Below are positions 12,606 to 24,464 of a stretch of 64,000 nt of DNA, one piece after another. The position numbers and the translations under genes are program-made. This DNA comes from Syncephalastrum monosporum B8922 (taxonomy: Eukaryota; Mucoromycota; Mucoromycetes; Mucorales; Syncephalastraceae), in NCBI GenBank assembly GCA_000697355.1, contig JNEN01001212.1:62001-126000 (forward strand), given 5' to 3'. Under the pieces are notes generated by a model, which saw nothing but the letters and a program-made list of their open reading frames with translations, made no database searches and was not told the DNA's origin. Every line of letters starts with the position of its first letter. Position 1 is the stretch's first letter.

Positions 12606-13539
12606 TTAGTTAGTTATATCCAGAATCCAACCCTCCACCTCGGATACTGACTCCCGGGTGGAAAGCGTCTCGAACTGGACTGTATTCTCCAGGTGGTCAA
12701 ACTTGAACGGTTCGCCCTCGAAGCCCAAGTAGGCCTCCTGCTCTTCGTCGCCTTCGCTCGCTTGCTGCTCCAGGGCGGCCGTCCGGGTGGTTCGCAGGCG
12801 ATTACTAGTTTTTCTCCATTAGCCTCCTCTTCTCTTCTCTTCTCTTCTCTTCCTTCTTTGATTAAATGCCCCTCCCACTCACTATGATGGCTACCACGAC
12901 TTACATTTCATCCTCAAGACGCTGCTGAATCTTGTCTTTCGGCAAGGCGGTGATCAGGTCACACTTGTTACAAGCAACAAGGACGGGGATCTGGTTGGAT
13001 TGGACCTGTTTCTGTGCCAGCACATCGTACAGGTACTCGGCAACAAAACGCACCTGGCGCGCGAGTGTTGTGCTGTCGACGACAAAGATAATCGCACGCG
13101 TCACGGGCAAATAGTCGGTGTAGCGGTATCGCAGACGTTGGTGGCCAGGCACATCGACGAGATCATAGTGCGTGCCACTCGCGTCATAGGTGCCTTCATT
13201 CTCCTTCATGGACGTGACGGTGGGTCGTGTTTGACCATGGTATAACTAATACTTCCCCGTCAGCCACGGTTGGCTAGATAACAAACAGATCGGGATGGCA
13301 CCTACTTGTGTGAAAAGAGAGGTCTTGCCCGCATCGGTTGTGCCGAGGATCAGGAGGGTGGTCTGGCGTGGTTTCTGTTTGAGGAAGACAAGGGCCACTT
13401 TTCAAAAGATGTTAAGAGAATGAGGACAACACAGCAGGGAATGGGGAAATGGGGGCGAATTACAAGCAATGAGGGCGAGGAGGATGGCGACGGAGGCTGC
13501 GACGGGAACCAGGTAGGGATGGTTCAGGTATTGGTCCAT
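12606..13539 (-). CDS. SRP102: Signal recognition particle receptor subunit beta
   Basis: This ER-membrane GTPase anchors the SRP receptor alpha subunit. Exon 1, from the ATG at 13537-13539, encodes MDQYLNHPYL and the single membrane anchor (VPVAASVAILLALIA). Exon 2 encodes QTTLLILGTTDAGKTSLF, the G1 loop. Exon 3 holds RPTVTSMKENEG, the G3 motif DLVDVPGHQRLR and the G4 motif ACNKCDL. The last exon gives INRLRTTRTAALEQQ, YLGFEGEPFKFDHLENTVQF and a tail ending EGWILDITN, matching the family's C-terminal strand and helix. Three introns were traced. The third contains a TCTTC-type microsatellite. The family's order (membrane anchor, Arf-like GTPase) and length are all as expected. Confidence 0.92.
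12828..12852 (+). repeat. CTTCT-type pentanucleotide microsatellite
   Basis: Tandem TCTTC/TTCTC units lie within the last intron of the SRP receptor beta gene. Confidence 0.8.
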
Positions 13540-13834
13540 GGGCGAGCGAAAAAGTGAATATACAGAACAGCACTGAAAGAGTCCGCGCGCGCTTCAGCAG
13601 ACGAGGTCTCGAGGTGGGCGTGTCTCTTTAAACTTCCCCTCTCACCGTTTGGTCCCACGTCACACAACTCACCCACCACCCAAACCAAACCATCACTCGA
13701 CTGACTAACTGACTGACTGGCTTGCCGCACCCCCACTTTCTTTCTCATATATATTTTATTCCCTTCTTTCTTCCCCTTTTGAATCTCTCATTCCAAACGC
13801 TTCTTCTCTCTCGCTGAAGTATGCCCGACAGTCC
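13540..13834. promoter_or_regulatory. Divergent promoter between SRP receptor beta and the STB6-like gene
   Basis: The 295 bp between two start codons is strongly pyrimidine-rich on the plus strand just upstream of the STB6-like start. A TATATAT-like motif lies near 13748. Confidence 0.5.
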
Positions 13835-16779
13835 ATGGCCGACGTGAAGCAATTTGTCATTGTCGAACGGAAAAAGGCTCTTCAGCTAGCGGCATGTGGT
13901 CTGGGCATTGTTCAAGAAGAGGCCTACTTGGCCGGCTACCAGATTTATATCATAGAGCAATGGTAACCGTTGCGACTCTCCTCAATCCCTTCGTCGTAGG
14001 ATTATGCCGCTCACCTGTTCCACGTTTCCCACTTTTAAGGGTCTGCGATCGTAGCATTACCTCCAACACGGTCAAAGTCTTCACCGGAGACCAGAACCAC
14101 GTCGTACGTATACCTGCAACCATTCACCATTCACTCTGCTGATATGCTGATATGCTGATGTGGCTCCGGCCCTCGCCCTTTCAAGATCAAAGTATGCGTC
14201 ATCAGTATCTCCACAGCCGAACTGCAACACCCTCGTCCAGAGATACAGTCCTTCTTCAACACAGGCACGCCCCTCAAGTTCAAATCCGTAAGCAATGAGC
14301 ACTGTCCAAAGACGAACGACCCCCCGCTGACGCGCATAGGTAGACACCCTTAGGCGAGATCATGCTCACCGATCCCAGCGAGCTGCCCTACGACATGGAC
14401 ATGGTGCTTGTCCCCGACGGTGACTATGACAAATGGATCAACCAAGCCTACGTCAACATCAACCTGCGTCGCACCAATTGCACCGGAAGAAGTGCTCTGA
14501 ACCTGCGCAAACCAAAGTACGTAGACGTGCATGCATGCAGGCGGCCGTGGATAACTTATGTAAATATACAGCCCAGCTTCAGAGGAAAAGTTCCGGTCGC
14601 TGTACAAGATTGCGGACGCGGTCGAATTTGAATCGGCTGTCATCAACCTCGTCACAGTCGCCCAAGTCGCGCTCTACCTGTTTAACCTGCTCAAGAAGGA
14701 TTACATTGATGGTCTCATATGCAATGAAACAACTGCAGCCTTTTGGGAGTTTTACACAAAGTATCACCCGCACAAGTCCCCGGAGGTTAGTAGAAAGTGG
14801 ATCGGCGCACTCCCTTCCTCATTCTTTATTTACATAGTACATTATCAAAGAACCATGGATGGAGCCCCATTTACTGACAGCTCTGATCAGCAAGCTCGTT
14901 GTGTGCCGCAACAAACTCCACGCTTACAATTTCACGGTATGTAGGCTTCATTCATTCATTCATTCATTCAAAAAAAAAGTCATTGATCGTATACTCATTC
15001 ATGTCACCAGACCATCAAAGACCCCTTTGCAGAATATGAGCACTTTCGATTTGATATTGAAGAATATCAGGTACACATACAAACGTACATACATATCTTT
15101 TTGCTCATATTTGTTTTTTCTTCTTTGCAGCGTGTCAAAAACCTAAAACGAACCAAGATGATCGACCTCGAGACACTCGACAAACTCAACGAGTACTCGG
15201 TGAGCCAACTCAAGGTGCGGAAAGTCATCAAGACCAAACTCGACGACATTTCTGGCATCAGCAACTCGCCGCTCTTCATTGAGATATCCGACCCGGAGCT
15301 GTTCCGGAGCCATGCGACCATTGAGAGCCTGCGGGCCATCTGGCGACCGCGTCTCAAGAGCATGGGCGGTGATTCAGATAAGGCGCCTCATGAGCTGCTC
15401 CACATGATCAAAGGTGTGTCCGCCCGCACGACGCGCACGAGCGGTGCCGCGGCCGAGATCTTGTCCAAGTTTGCCGGGTCACTACCCTGGGTCGAAAGCC
15501 GTCAATCCCATTCCGGAAGCCGTAAGAGCGGCGGTAGTAGCAGTCGTGTCTCCCCCGATACTCCTTCAAGGCCTCGTCTGCATCCTGTAGCGACGCAGGT
15601 GACCAACGTTGAAGTGACGTCGCCCAACGGGGTGTCCAATGTCGAGGACGTGCTGTATTCGCCTGTGCAGGAGCGTCCGATAGAGCTCATGACTACCGTG
15701 TCGTCGGACGAGGAAATGTACAGCGACAGGTACACGGATAGCAGCAGACCTCATTTATACTCTTTACTGATGGCTTTTCTTTCTATAGTTATCGATCCGA
15801 GTCTGATCTCCCCTCTTCATCTTGGCGTATGTCCCCTGACGGTAAGCTGCATATGCGCCTGTGGGATCGACCTTGTAACTGACACGTCGTAACAGACAAC
15901 CTCTCCTCCAGAATCACCACCGACAGTCGATCACGCCGCCACGTGGTCGTTGCCTCCCCGACAACACTCCAAAGCAGTGTCGCCTCAGACACAGACGAGA
16001 GCCAAGATCACGGTGACTTTGTCCCGAGTGAACGGCCTCATCGCATCCCGCGGCGCGCACGCTCCGTGTCCGACAGCATGCTGCCTATCTCCATCTATAA
16101 TCCTCGGACCGAACCCGTCCACACCAAGGAAGCCAAAAGAAGCAGCAGCAGCAGCGTCTTACGCGAACCACAATCACAGCAGCAGGGACGCAGGCGATCC
16201 AAGAGTGATCGATTTGCGTCGCCCAAACGCGTGACATCGCTCACCATGATACCCGTCCTCAACGAGACTGACAGCGAGGACTCGGAGGTCGAGCGGCCGT
16301 CGGTGACCATGGACATAAGAACCTACCTCATCTACGAAAAAATGCAGCGCCAGCATACTGCCTTGCGTGCCGCCTACAAGGATCTGCGCAGAACCGCACA
16401 CCTGTACGAAGAACGCGCCGAGCGGTTACGGACGACGTACTTGCGACGGTCGGCCGAGTTTGCCCAGATCGAGCGCGCGGCGTACCACGCCATGGAGGAG
16501 CAGAGCGACACCGAGCGGCGGCTGAAGGAGGCCGAGGACGGGAGCGCCAAGCTCCACTATGAGCTGAACGTCCTCAACGAGAATTTGAAGGATATTGAGG
16601 ATAACGTGGCTGCCTTTTATGGCAAGGTCGGCATGCTCGAATGCCGCATGAACGATTCGCAGCAGTCCATTACGACGATACTCATCATTGGCAACTATTT
16701 CTATTACTACTGGCGGAAAATCAAGGGCTGGATCGGCTGGCATGATCAAGACCCTTTGTCTCATCCAAAAGCGAGCTAA
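13835..16779 (+). CDS. STB6/STB2-like protein (Sin3-binding protein family N-terminal domain)
   Basis: The start is MADVKQFVIVERKKALQLAA; an ATG 14 bp earlier runs into a stop. After splicing, the N-terminal third carries blocks seen in fungal STB6-like proteins: EEAYLAGYQIYIIEQWVCDR, then TPLGEIMLTDPSELPYDMD, VLVPDGDYDKWINQAYVN and NINLRRTNCTGRSALNL. Further exons give EKFRSLYKIADAVEFESA and DPFAEYEHFRFDIEEYQ. The middle is Ser-rich and disordered (SRKSGGSSSRV, SSSSSVLREPQSQQQGRRRS). A long coiled coil follows (residues near KMQRQHTALRAAYKDLR onward). A short hydrophobic, aromatic segment lies close to the end (TTILIIGNYFYYYWRKIKGW). About eight introns. Yeast STB6 was named as a Sin3 binder; the role here is not shown by sequence. 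Confidence 0.72.
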
Positions 16780-16904
16780 TACTCTCCATAATTTGCCAGC
16801 CAGACGCTACATTCGCATAGATATCTACATTGCTTTTTCTTTATGTCATGTTCTAAAATCTATTTACATCACGTACTATATATATATATATATATATATT
16901 CAAA

Positions 16905-19900
16905 TTACTTGCGCTTACGAGCGCGCTTCGTACGCCATTGATCCACAATATTCTGCACGCGCTTGCTACTATGGGTCTTTTTCTGATGCGGCTGATATAC
17001 ATTGGCCATACCAGCTGAGCTGTCAAAGTAACTGTGGATGTTGCTCTGCTGTCCAAGCGACTGCAAACGAAAAAATATAGAAGTCAGCACACACACCCTG
17101 TTTGCATATTTCAGAGATGCATTGGTTTACCTTGCGCTTATTCATCTCTCGGATGACAGGGACAAGCACTTCATCTGCCTTTTTCTCAGGCCACGAGAAA
17201 GCTTCCATCATGAACAGCCGCAAACTGTCGAGTTCAGGTACACCCCATTCAAAGGGTTGGGGCGAGTTATCCACCATGGGAGCATAGTAGGCTTCGACCA
17301 CGAGCGGGTTTGGGAAGTCTTCGGGGAAATCCAAGTTTTTGTGCTTCTTTCGCTTCATACAATCGCATGTGAGTGTGGGCGTATCCAATGCCATCTACTC
17401 TGCACTTACCAGTTTGCGTTGTGATTCGGTATCGTCTGCGCCGCTGGAGTGATACCAGGCTCGGAACCGCTGCAAGGGCGCAAGCAGGTCAGCTTCATCC
17501 GGCTCGTCGGAGAACTCGGCCAAAATCTCCATGGCAGCGACGGGACCAATCCCCGGGATACCGTCCGTATAATCACTTCCCAAAAGGAAGGCGAGCTGGA
17601 TCAGCTTGCGTCGATCAAGCTGCATCTCGCGCTCAACGTCTTGCGCGACATAGCACTCGACATACTTGCGTTGGTTGAACATATTTTTGTAGATACGTGT
17701 TCCGCCAAACAAGAACACGTCCGAGTCGTCGGTCACGATGCCCTCGACGAGCGATTGACGCACCAGCTCTGCGCACTGCGCTTCGGCTTCCATAGGCGAG
17801 ATAACGTAGGGGATGCCAAATAGGCGAAGCATTTCTTGGATATCCCGGATCATTTGGTCAGTGATGTCGTCGGTGTTGCCCATCTCCTTGCGCTGCTGCT
17901 TGTTTAGCTCTTTGATGTCCTGATCGAGCTCAGCCCGCACAGAGTCGAGTGCCTTGTCTGATATATCAGACACAAAATGGGCGTACTCGGCTTCTTCCGC
18001 ATCAGCTGTGCCAAGCAGCTCCTCATCCGAGTTGTATCCCTGGTCGGCTTGCAGGGCGGCTTCTTCGTTGTGGTATCCGTTTTCTTCTCCAGTAGTAGTC
18101 TGGTGGGTGGGCACGTCCATTGCGATGTCCTCTCTGTCTATGATAGGTTTTGTATAGACCGTGGCAGGCTCTTCGCTGGCTTCATCCGTATGAAGTGGGG
18201 CTTCTAACTGCACGTCGACTTCCTCTGTCAACTTGGGTTCCTCTGTCACTTTGGGTTCCTCTGTCACTTCAGGTTCCTCTTTAAGCTGGATGTCCTTTAT
18301 CGATTCGGGCATAGATTTCTCGTCTGCCTTGGTCTCCACCATGTTTTTCTCAGGAAGAGGCGAAGAAGTAGGAATGACATCAAGCTTTTCCTCTTCCTTT
18401 GTTTCTTGGGGCGTTTGCGTGCTCGACACCTCCTTTGAATCAAGGATACTATCCGTCGATCGCTTCTCATTAGGTAATACAATGTCAGACGCATGCTCGG
18501 CTGTCCCAGTGATGCTTAGCGGCGACGCATGAGGGGTATCCTTCTTGTGTGCCTCATCGTCCGCTGGAAGTGCTTGGTCAGCTGAAAGTGCTTGATCAGC
18601 AACAAGTCCATTTCCAGGCTTTAAGCCTATTGAACTGAAGTCAATCGGTTTCACGCCTTCACCATGGATATTAGGATGGATGATAGCTGGCTTCGCCGCG
18701 TCCATGCCAGGGCTGGCGTCTGTTGGCATCAGCATGATGTCGTCCTCGTCCTCTTCATCATCGAGAATCATGGGCGCCGTTTCCATCTCAGGCGTCTCGG
18801 TCACATCCTCAGATACCCCGGTCGTGCCCGACAGATCCTTCGACTCCTCAACCTCTTCAAAACCTTCGTCGCTGTCTTCTTTTTCATCCACAGGCTGGGC
18901 TCGTTTCCACTCGATGACGGCCGTCAGGAAGGCTTCATGAAATGAGAGCGATTCTAACGCAATCTCGTCGCGCCCACTCGACTTGCCAAGCTGTTTTTGG
19001 ACCCGCGACCGTTGCGACTCCAGAGCGGGGACGTCGAGGTTAAAAATAGCGTCGCGCAAGATGTGCTTGTACTCGTCATTGAAGGAGTGGAGATAGATAA
19101 AGGCATCCGGCGTTTTGGTCTGCCAGTGAGCGAGGAAATCGCTTGCACTGAGCAATGAGTCAGGCACGCCCTGCTGTTCCATCGCCTCGAGTTCCTCTTG
19201 TTCGTCTTGTTCATAGATGCGATTGATCACTTGATTTAATACTTCGGCATCGTTCGGATACGCGGGTGCCTCCTCCTCCGCCATGGGCTCGGGCTGACTA
19301 GAAGAGCGTCGCGGAGGCTGGTTCAAAAACAAAGGTTCGTCGTCATCATCGTCCGTGTCCGCACCAGCCTCCATTTCATCCTCGCTTTCCACATCCGCAA
19401 AGAGTGCGGCCAGTTGCGGGTTAGACGCCACTGCATCTCTAACTTTGTCGCCCGAGCCAGCAGTCGACGAGAGCGGCGGTGGCGCTGACTTGACCTGCAG
19501 CGCATTGAATAGCGGCTGCTCCTGGCGTGGCTTCTCGGGCGCATCGACGTGGATGGGATTGTCGGTCGTCATGCCTGGCAGCTTCCAGCCCAGTCCGGAC
19601 GAGACGTCCTCGTTCTTGGTGAGAATGTACTCGCGGCCGCGCTGGCCAGCAATGCGCGTCGGGAGAGCCGTGGTGGCATCTGTCGCAGGATCGCGTTCAT
19701 TGATCTGCATCATGCGCTGGGTCATATCGTTGCGGTGAACGAGCTGCTTGATCTGCTGCTTGGAAAAGTCGAGGGCGGTCCGCGACTGGCGCACCATCTC
19801 TTCCAGACGAGCCCACGACGTCTGCCGTGATTTGAGCTTGAGGTCCTGCACGATTTCATACTGGATCTCGGGCGGTAGGGCGAAAAAGGCCTCCGAGTCA

Positions 19901-20581
19901 ATGTCCTGGTCGGCCGGTTTGAACTCTTCGATGAAGTCGAGAAGCTCCTCGCGTGTGGCGAGACGCGGGTCATTTCTGTGTTGCTCCACCGACTCACTTG
20001 CCATCGGGGGAAGCTCAAACTGGTCGCGCTTTTTCCATTGGATGCTCTGTTTGAGCTGCTCATTGTCCTCTGCTGCCGGCTCGGCGGCCAGACCCCGTCG
20101 CCTAGCAAAACGGCATGTGAACCCAGGTGGTGCACACTTTTTTTATCGCCCTACCTTCTCTCTTCTTCGGCCAGTACATGTGACTTGACCTGAGCGCTGA
20201 GGATCTTTTCGGCTGTGCGGCGCATGCTAGTGACTACACCCTCGCGTCGCCTCCGTCGGTCTCTCTAGATCAGCTATCAGACTCTCGTCGTAAAACTAGA
20301 TAGAGGGAGCGACTTACAATGGTCGATCGTTTAAGAGCAGGTGCGCCTCCATCAAAAACAAACACAGGCTTGATGTTGAAAAAGAGTAACTTGAGCAGAC
20401 GACGAAAGAAACCGAGCAAATGGCCGTTGCGCAGGGCATTACCCTGCTTGTCGCGCATGGTCCGCATAAACTGGTGAATCCATATACTGGCGTCGACTGC
20501 CATTTTGCGATTCCGAAGGGATTCCAGCTGCACAGGCCGCGCAGCTGGACCAAGCAATGTCCACAGACCTTGGACACCCAT
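16905..20581 (-). CDS. RAD2: DNA repair endonuclease Rad2/XPG (nucleotide excision repair 3' incision)
   Basis: This structure-specific nuclease cuts 3' of bulky DNA lesions. Exon 1, from 20581, begins MGVQGLWTLLGPAARPV and contains the N-domain residues KMAVDASIWIHQF and KPVFVFDGGAPALKR. A spacer of more than 500 residues, rich in Asp/Glu, follows; it includes EFKPADQDIDSEAFFALPPE, the family's conserved spacer block. The I-domain is complete: IPYVISPMEAEAQCAEL, GIVTDDSDVFLFGG, and the helix-hairpin-helix LGSDYTDGIPGIGPVAAMEI. The last exon carries a PCNA-interaction box (QSNIHSYF) and a basic tail ending KRARKRK. Near-repeats of VTEEPK occur in the spacer at about 18230-18280. The gene is divergent from PRKRIP1 (210 bp). 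The identification is secure. Confidence 0.93.
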
Positions 20582-20791
20582 GGCAGGACGATACGAGGAT
20601 AATAATAATAATAATAAAAGAAAACGGAACGGAAAGAGACACTCGTATTAAGCTGCCATTCATGCTGCGGATTCGAGTTGGGAAATTCTGTTTCTCGATT
20701 TGGTATACATCTGCTCGATTCGTTGCGCTTCTTTTCCTCGCCCGCCACTCCACTCATATCGCTATATACATTTTACCCTACTTTTAATATC
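20582..20791. promoter_or_regulatory. Divergent promoter of RAD2 and the PRKRIP1 homologue
   Basis: The 210 bp between the two start codons includes an (AAT)n run near 20601-20618 and a TATATA motif at about 20763. Confidence 0.5.
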
Positions 20792-21458
20792 ATGTCTGAT
20801 CAAGAAAAGAATCATCAGGACAAGCCTCGATTAAAGAGCAAGGCCACCTGGACAGAAACGCAGCGTCAGGGCCAATACCTCGAGAAACTCTTCCAAAAGA
20901 TCGACAAACCTGTCAACATTCCAGAACCACCCAAAGAGAAATCCGTTGTCAAAGCACCCAAAGAATTCGTCCGCAATGTCCCTGGTGAGTAGACCGCCTT
21001 CATACAAGGATCCACCCTTTTTTTCTTTTTGCGTGAGCTGACCCATGGCGTTGTAATCTAGGCTCGAGTGCAGGTGCAGGCAGTGGCGATTTCCACGTAT
21101 ACCGCGCGCATCGTCGACGAGAGTACGCTCGTTTGCGCGAAATGACAGAAGCAGAGCGCAAGGTAAAACATTGTGCAGTTGATGCAGCCAAACAAACGGA
21201 CAGTACTGACGCCATGATTAGGAAAAAGAGGAAAAAGAGTATCAGGAAAAGATAGAGAAGATGAAACGCGAGGACGAGGAACGAACAGCCAAGAAGCGGG
21301 CTCAGCGCCAGAAGCGCAAGCAGCGGCAGTCCGAGGCCAACAAGAACAACAAAAAGCAAAAGACAGACGACAGTCATAAAGACACCAAGAAGGAAGAAGT
21401 AGACAACAAAGCATCTTCATCTGCATCCGCATCATCAGAAAAAGACGAGGAAAAATAG
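20792..21458 (+). CDS. PRKRIP1: PRKRIP1 homologue (spliceosome-associated, DUF1168 family)
   Basis: Three exons encode a small, highly charged protein. The N-terminal exon starts MSDQEKNHQDKPRLKSKATW and ends KAPKEFVRNVPG. The second exon starts SSAGAGSGDFHVYRAHRRRE, which matches the family signature SSAGAGSGEFHVYR almost exactly, and continues REYARLREMTEAERK. The remainder is a long helical, Lys/Glu-rich stretch (EEKEYQEKIEKMKREDEER) and a Ser-rich acidic tail. Human PRKRIP1 sits in the catalytic spliceosome as a long helix bridging U2 snRNP and the Prp17/Syf2 area; the extended helix here suits that role. The length (about 180 aa) is typical. It converges with the ankyrin-DIL gene downstream. 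Confidence 0.9.
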
Positions 21459-21713
21459 AAAGGCGCGAATGATAATGTTAATTTTTTTTATATGTTCGAC
21501 TGGTGCATACGTAGCAGACAACTAAAGAAAAAGGGGGGGGGGGAGAGAGAGGAAATATACAACATAGGGAAGGGATCGCATAATGAAAGAAATGGGTTAC
21601 ACGAGCACAGCAAGTGTAAGAGATATGATGCAAAAATAGAGGGGGGTATGTGGCGTGGATGTTTGGGCGTTAGAGAGAAGAGCGCGTATGAGAGTGATAT
21701 AGATCGATAAAGA

Positions 21714-21768
21714 AGAGAGAGAGAGAGAGAGAGAGAGATTTAGAAAGAGAAGAGAGAGAGAGAGAGTA
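21714..21768 (+). repeat. (GA)n microsatellite cluster
   Basis: Interrupted AG runs between two convergent genes. A G10 homopolymer lies nearby at 21533-21542. Confidence 0.85.
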
Positions 21769-21814
21769 TATAGGAGAAGTGGGGGCAATGGCGGATGGGA
21801 ATATAGTTGTGTGC

Positions 21815-24464
21815 TTATGCTGCATTACTGGACTTGTCGAGCTTCTCCATCCACTTGTCTGGGATGACGGGCACCACCAGGCGCTCCTTGGAAGCGTCTG
21901 GGGCCCAGCCATTGATGCATACCATGTGGGCTGTCGTGGGGACGGAGAAGGGAAGCATGAACTTGGAGTCGCGCGTTTCGGCAATGTCTGTCGCATCGTC
22001 ATCGACGTCGTCTTCTTCGTATGGCTCCACCGGAGGTTCCTCAGTGGTGGGTGACGAGGGCAGCGTCGGCGGCAGCGACGCCGAGTTGGTCATACCAATG
22101 ATGGATCCCACAAAGCTGGAGACACTCTCTGGCCGGGACTGCGACCGCGAGAGCGCCACGCTGCTGCGGGTTGACTTTTGGCGCCTCACTTGCTGCTTGT
22201 ATCGGACGGTGTCTTCTGCGAGCTGGACGACGTATTGCACAATTTCATCGGGCAAGCGGGGCTCGTTGACCTCGTAGCGGTAGTTGACGATGCAGCGCTT
22301 GATCTGGAGCGAGTTGAGCGCGTCGAATTTCCGGACGGTCTGCATGAAGGCGTCGAGGTCGTCGAGCTGGGAGAGGCACTGAAGGAGCTGCAGGAGCTGG
22401 ATAGACGGGTTGAGGTAGCTGATGAGGCTCGAGGGTAGCTGGTTGTTGCGGACCCAGTCCTCAATGTACGACAAGTTCATGCGGATCTGCAGCGCCTTGG
22501 AGCGCGACAGGAGCTTCTTGTTGGTCAGGATGCGGTTGAACAGTTCGCAGGACAAGAAGTGGAAGAATTGGGCGAGGGCCTGGATTATGATGGTCGGGTG
22601 AACTTCGTACGACTGGAGAACGTAGAAACTCGAGGATAGCAGGCTGGTAATGGACTGAGGCGAGATGAGCGAGGCGGTGGTGCCGGGGCTGCTGGCATGG
22701 CGACGCATCTGCTGGCCGTCGACCAGCACGCTGCGGCGCGAGTTGCTGCGGCGGAAAAAGCGCTGCCAGTCGTCGCAAAAGTTGACGTCCTCCATACCTG
22801 GAATCTGCTCATAATCGAGCATGGCCGGGCCTAGGATCTTGGAGAGACGGCGCTCAGTGTCATTGATCATCATGGTGTACGTTTCTGAGATCATTTCAGA
22901 CAGGCGCAGCTGATACTCCGCAGTCGCTACCACGAGCCCTGTATCCTTCTTCAGATAATATAACAGCTGTGCTAGGTTCGTAATCCACAATGCGAGTCCA
23001 TGGATGTTGCGCACGTTTTCCTAAAACAGATGATTCAATATTCCATGCCATCTTTCCTTTTTATTTTTATTTTTGTTTACCTTGGTTGCCTTTGCTATGC
23101 GGGATAATGCACCTTCGAGCACATCCTGCAGGAGTTCGTCGCTCGAAAAGTAATGCGCAAAGCGTGCGCTAAGGAAAACAACATTGGCAGGGACGCATAT
23201 CTCATGGCGCGACTGGACCGGGCCTTTGACGCCGCAGATGACTGAGTCGAGAATGTAGGACAGGTCGTCGGCCGAGAAGACAAACATCTGGTCAGGCATG
23301 CACTTGTCCCACTGGAACTCGTTCTCCTCCAGGTCGTCGTCGCCAAACTCGTCGTCGTCGTCAGCGTCATTGTCTTGGCCATCCTCGTTATCGGCCGCAA
23401 GGGCCATCGCGGTCTGGAGCAGGTCTTGACGACGATCGGCCTCCTCGGCCATGAACGAATCAAAGCCCTCGGCAGTGCTCTGGTAGTAAAAGTCATAGTC
23501 TCCCGCGGTGGAGGATGTCGAAGACAGAGAGCCGGCTGCCATGCGGCCTAGCACGCTCGAAGTCGAGGACATGCTGTCGCGTGGGTTGGTGGCCAAGATC
23601 TCGGCGATCTTTTGGTTATCTTGCTTGACAAAGTCAAAGACGGTGCGGCCTCTGGCTGACTTGGTTTGCGAAGAGGCACCCGCGTCGAGCAGGACCTTGA
23701 CCAGGGACTCGTGGTTGTTGGTCGTAGCCCACATGAGTGCAGACCAGCCAGCTATAGAACAGGGATTTCATAGATATATATGAGTACTTGACAAATCAGA
23801 TCGACTCGGGTCATCGATTTTTCTTCTCTTTTTTTTGTCTCGTTTACTTACAGGAATCCTGGATATTCGTCTTTGCGCCTGCATCGAGCAAGGCCTGAGC
23901 AATCTCGACCTTGCCGAAGCATGCAGCATAGATCAAGGGGGTGCCGCCGTCGTCGTCCTTTGCGTCGACATCAATGTAAGCGCGCAGTTTGGGGTCGCTG
24001 AGGAGCTGGTTGACTTTGGCGGTGTCACCCGACGAAGCAGAGCGCGACAGCAATGTGTTCATCTTGCGACGCTTGATTGCATCTGACACGTCGTCGCGAT
24101 CGACAATGCGCTCGTCATCCATGTTGTCGTTGTAAGCATCATAGTCGTCGTCGTCGTGGTTGTCGTCGTCAGGGATGTCATACGTCGGCGTGTCTGTCGT
24201 CTTGTCGGAGGAGGTGGCCGAGGGCGTGCTGACGCGGTGGCCAAGCACCTGTGATAACTGGCGATAGCTCTCCGCCATTTGCTGAGACATCTCGTCAAAC
24301 GTCATGCTTTCGTATCGTTTGCGAACAGACTCGGTCGACTCCTCGGCGGTCTGGTCGTGGGTGTTGATTTTATTATTATTTGCCATAGATTCAGGTTCGT
24401 GGGTGAGCATAGTTGTAGTGTGATTCTCCTCTACAAGAGGGCCCATGTCGTCGGTGGCCATCAT
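21815..24464 (-). CDS. Ankyrin-repeat plus DIL (dilute) domain protein
   Basis: Three exons encode about 840 residues. The N-terminus is polar and acidic, including a poly-Asp stretch. Ankyrin repeats follow: AKDDDGGTPLIYAACFGKVE with IAQALLDAGAKTNIQD, and after the first intron GWSALMWATTNNHESLVKVL with LLDAGASSQTKSARGRTVFD. The C-terminal half is a DIL domain of the type found in myosin V tails: DDLSYILDSVICGVKGPVQS, NVVFLSARFAHYFSS, then HGLALWITNLAQLLYYLKKD and later LDDLDAFMQTVRKFDALNSL. A disordered Ser-rich segment and a conserved-looking end (INGWAPDASKERLVVPVI) complete it. Fungal proteins with this architecture lack the myosin motor; their role is not well defined, possibly cargo or polarity adaptors. 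Adjacent ATGs at 24464 and 24461 are both possible starts; one at 24482 is also in frame. Confidence 0.85.

Noticed and set aside
21815..22277. Long plus-strand frames opposite the DIL domain
   Set aside because: Mirror frames of a high-GC coding exon; the minus strand gives a clear DIL domain.
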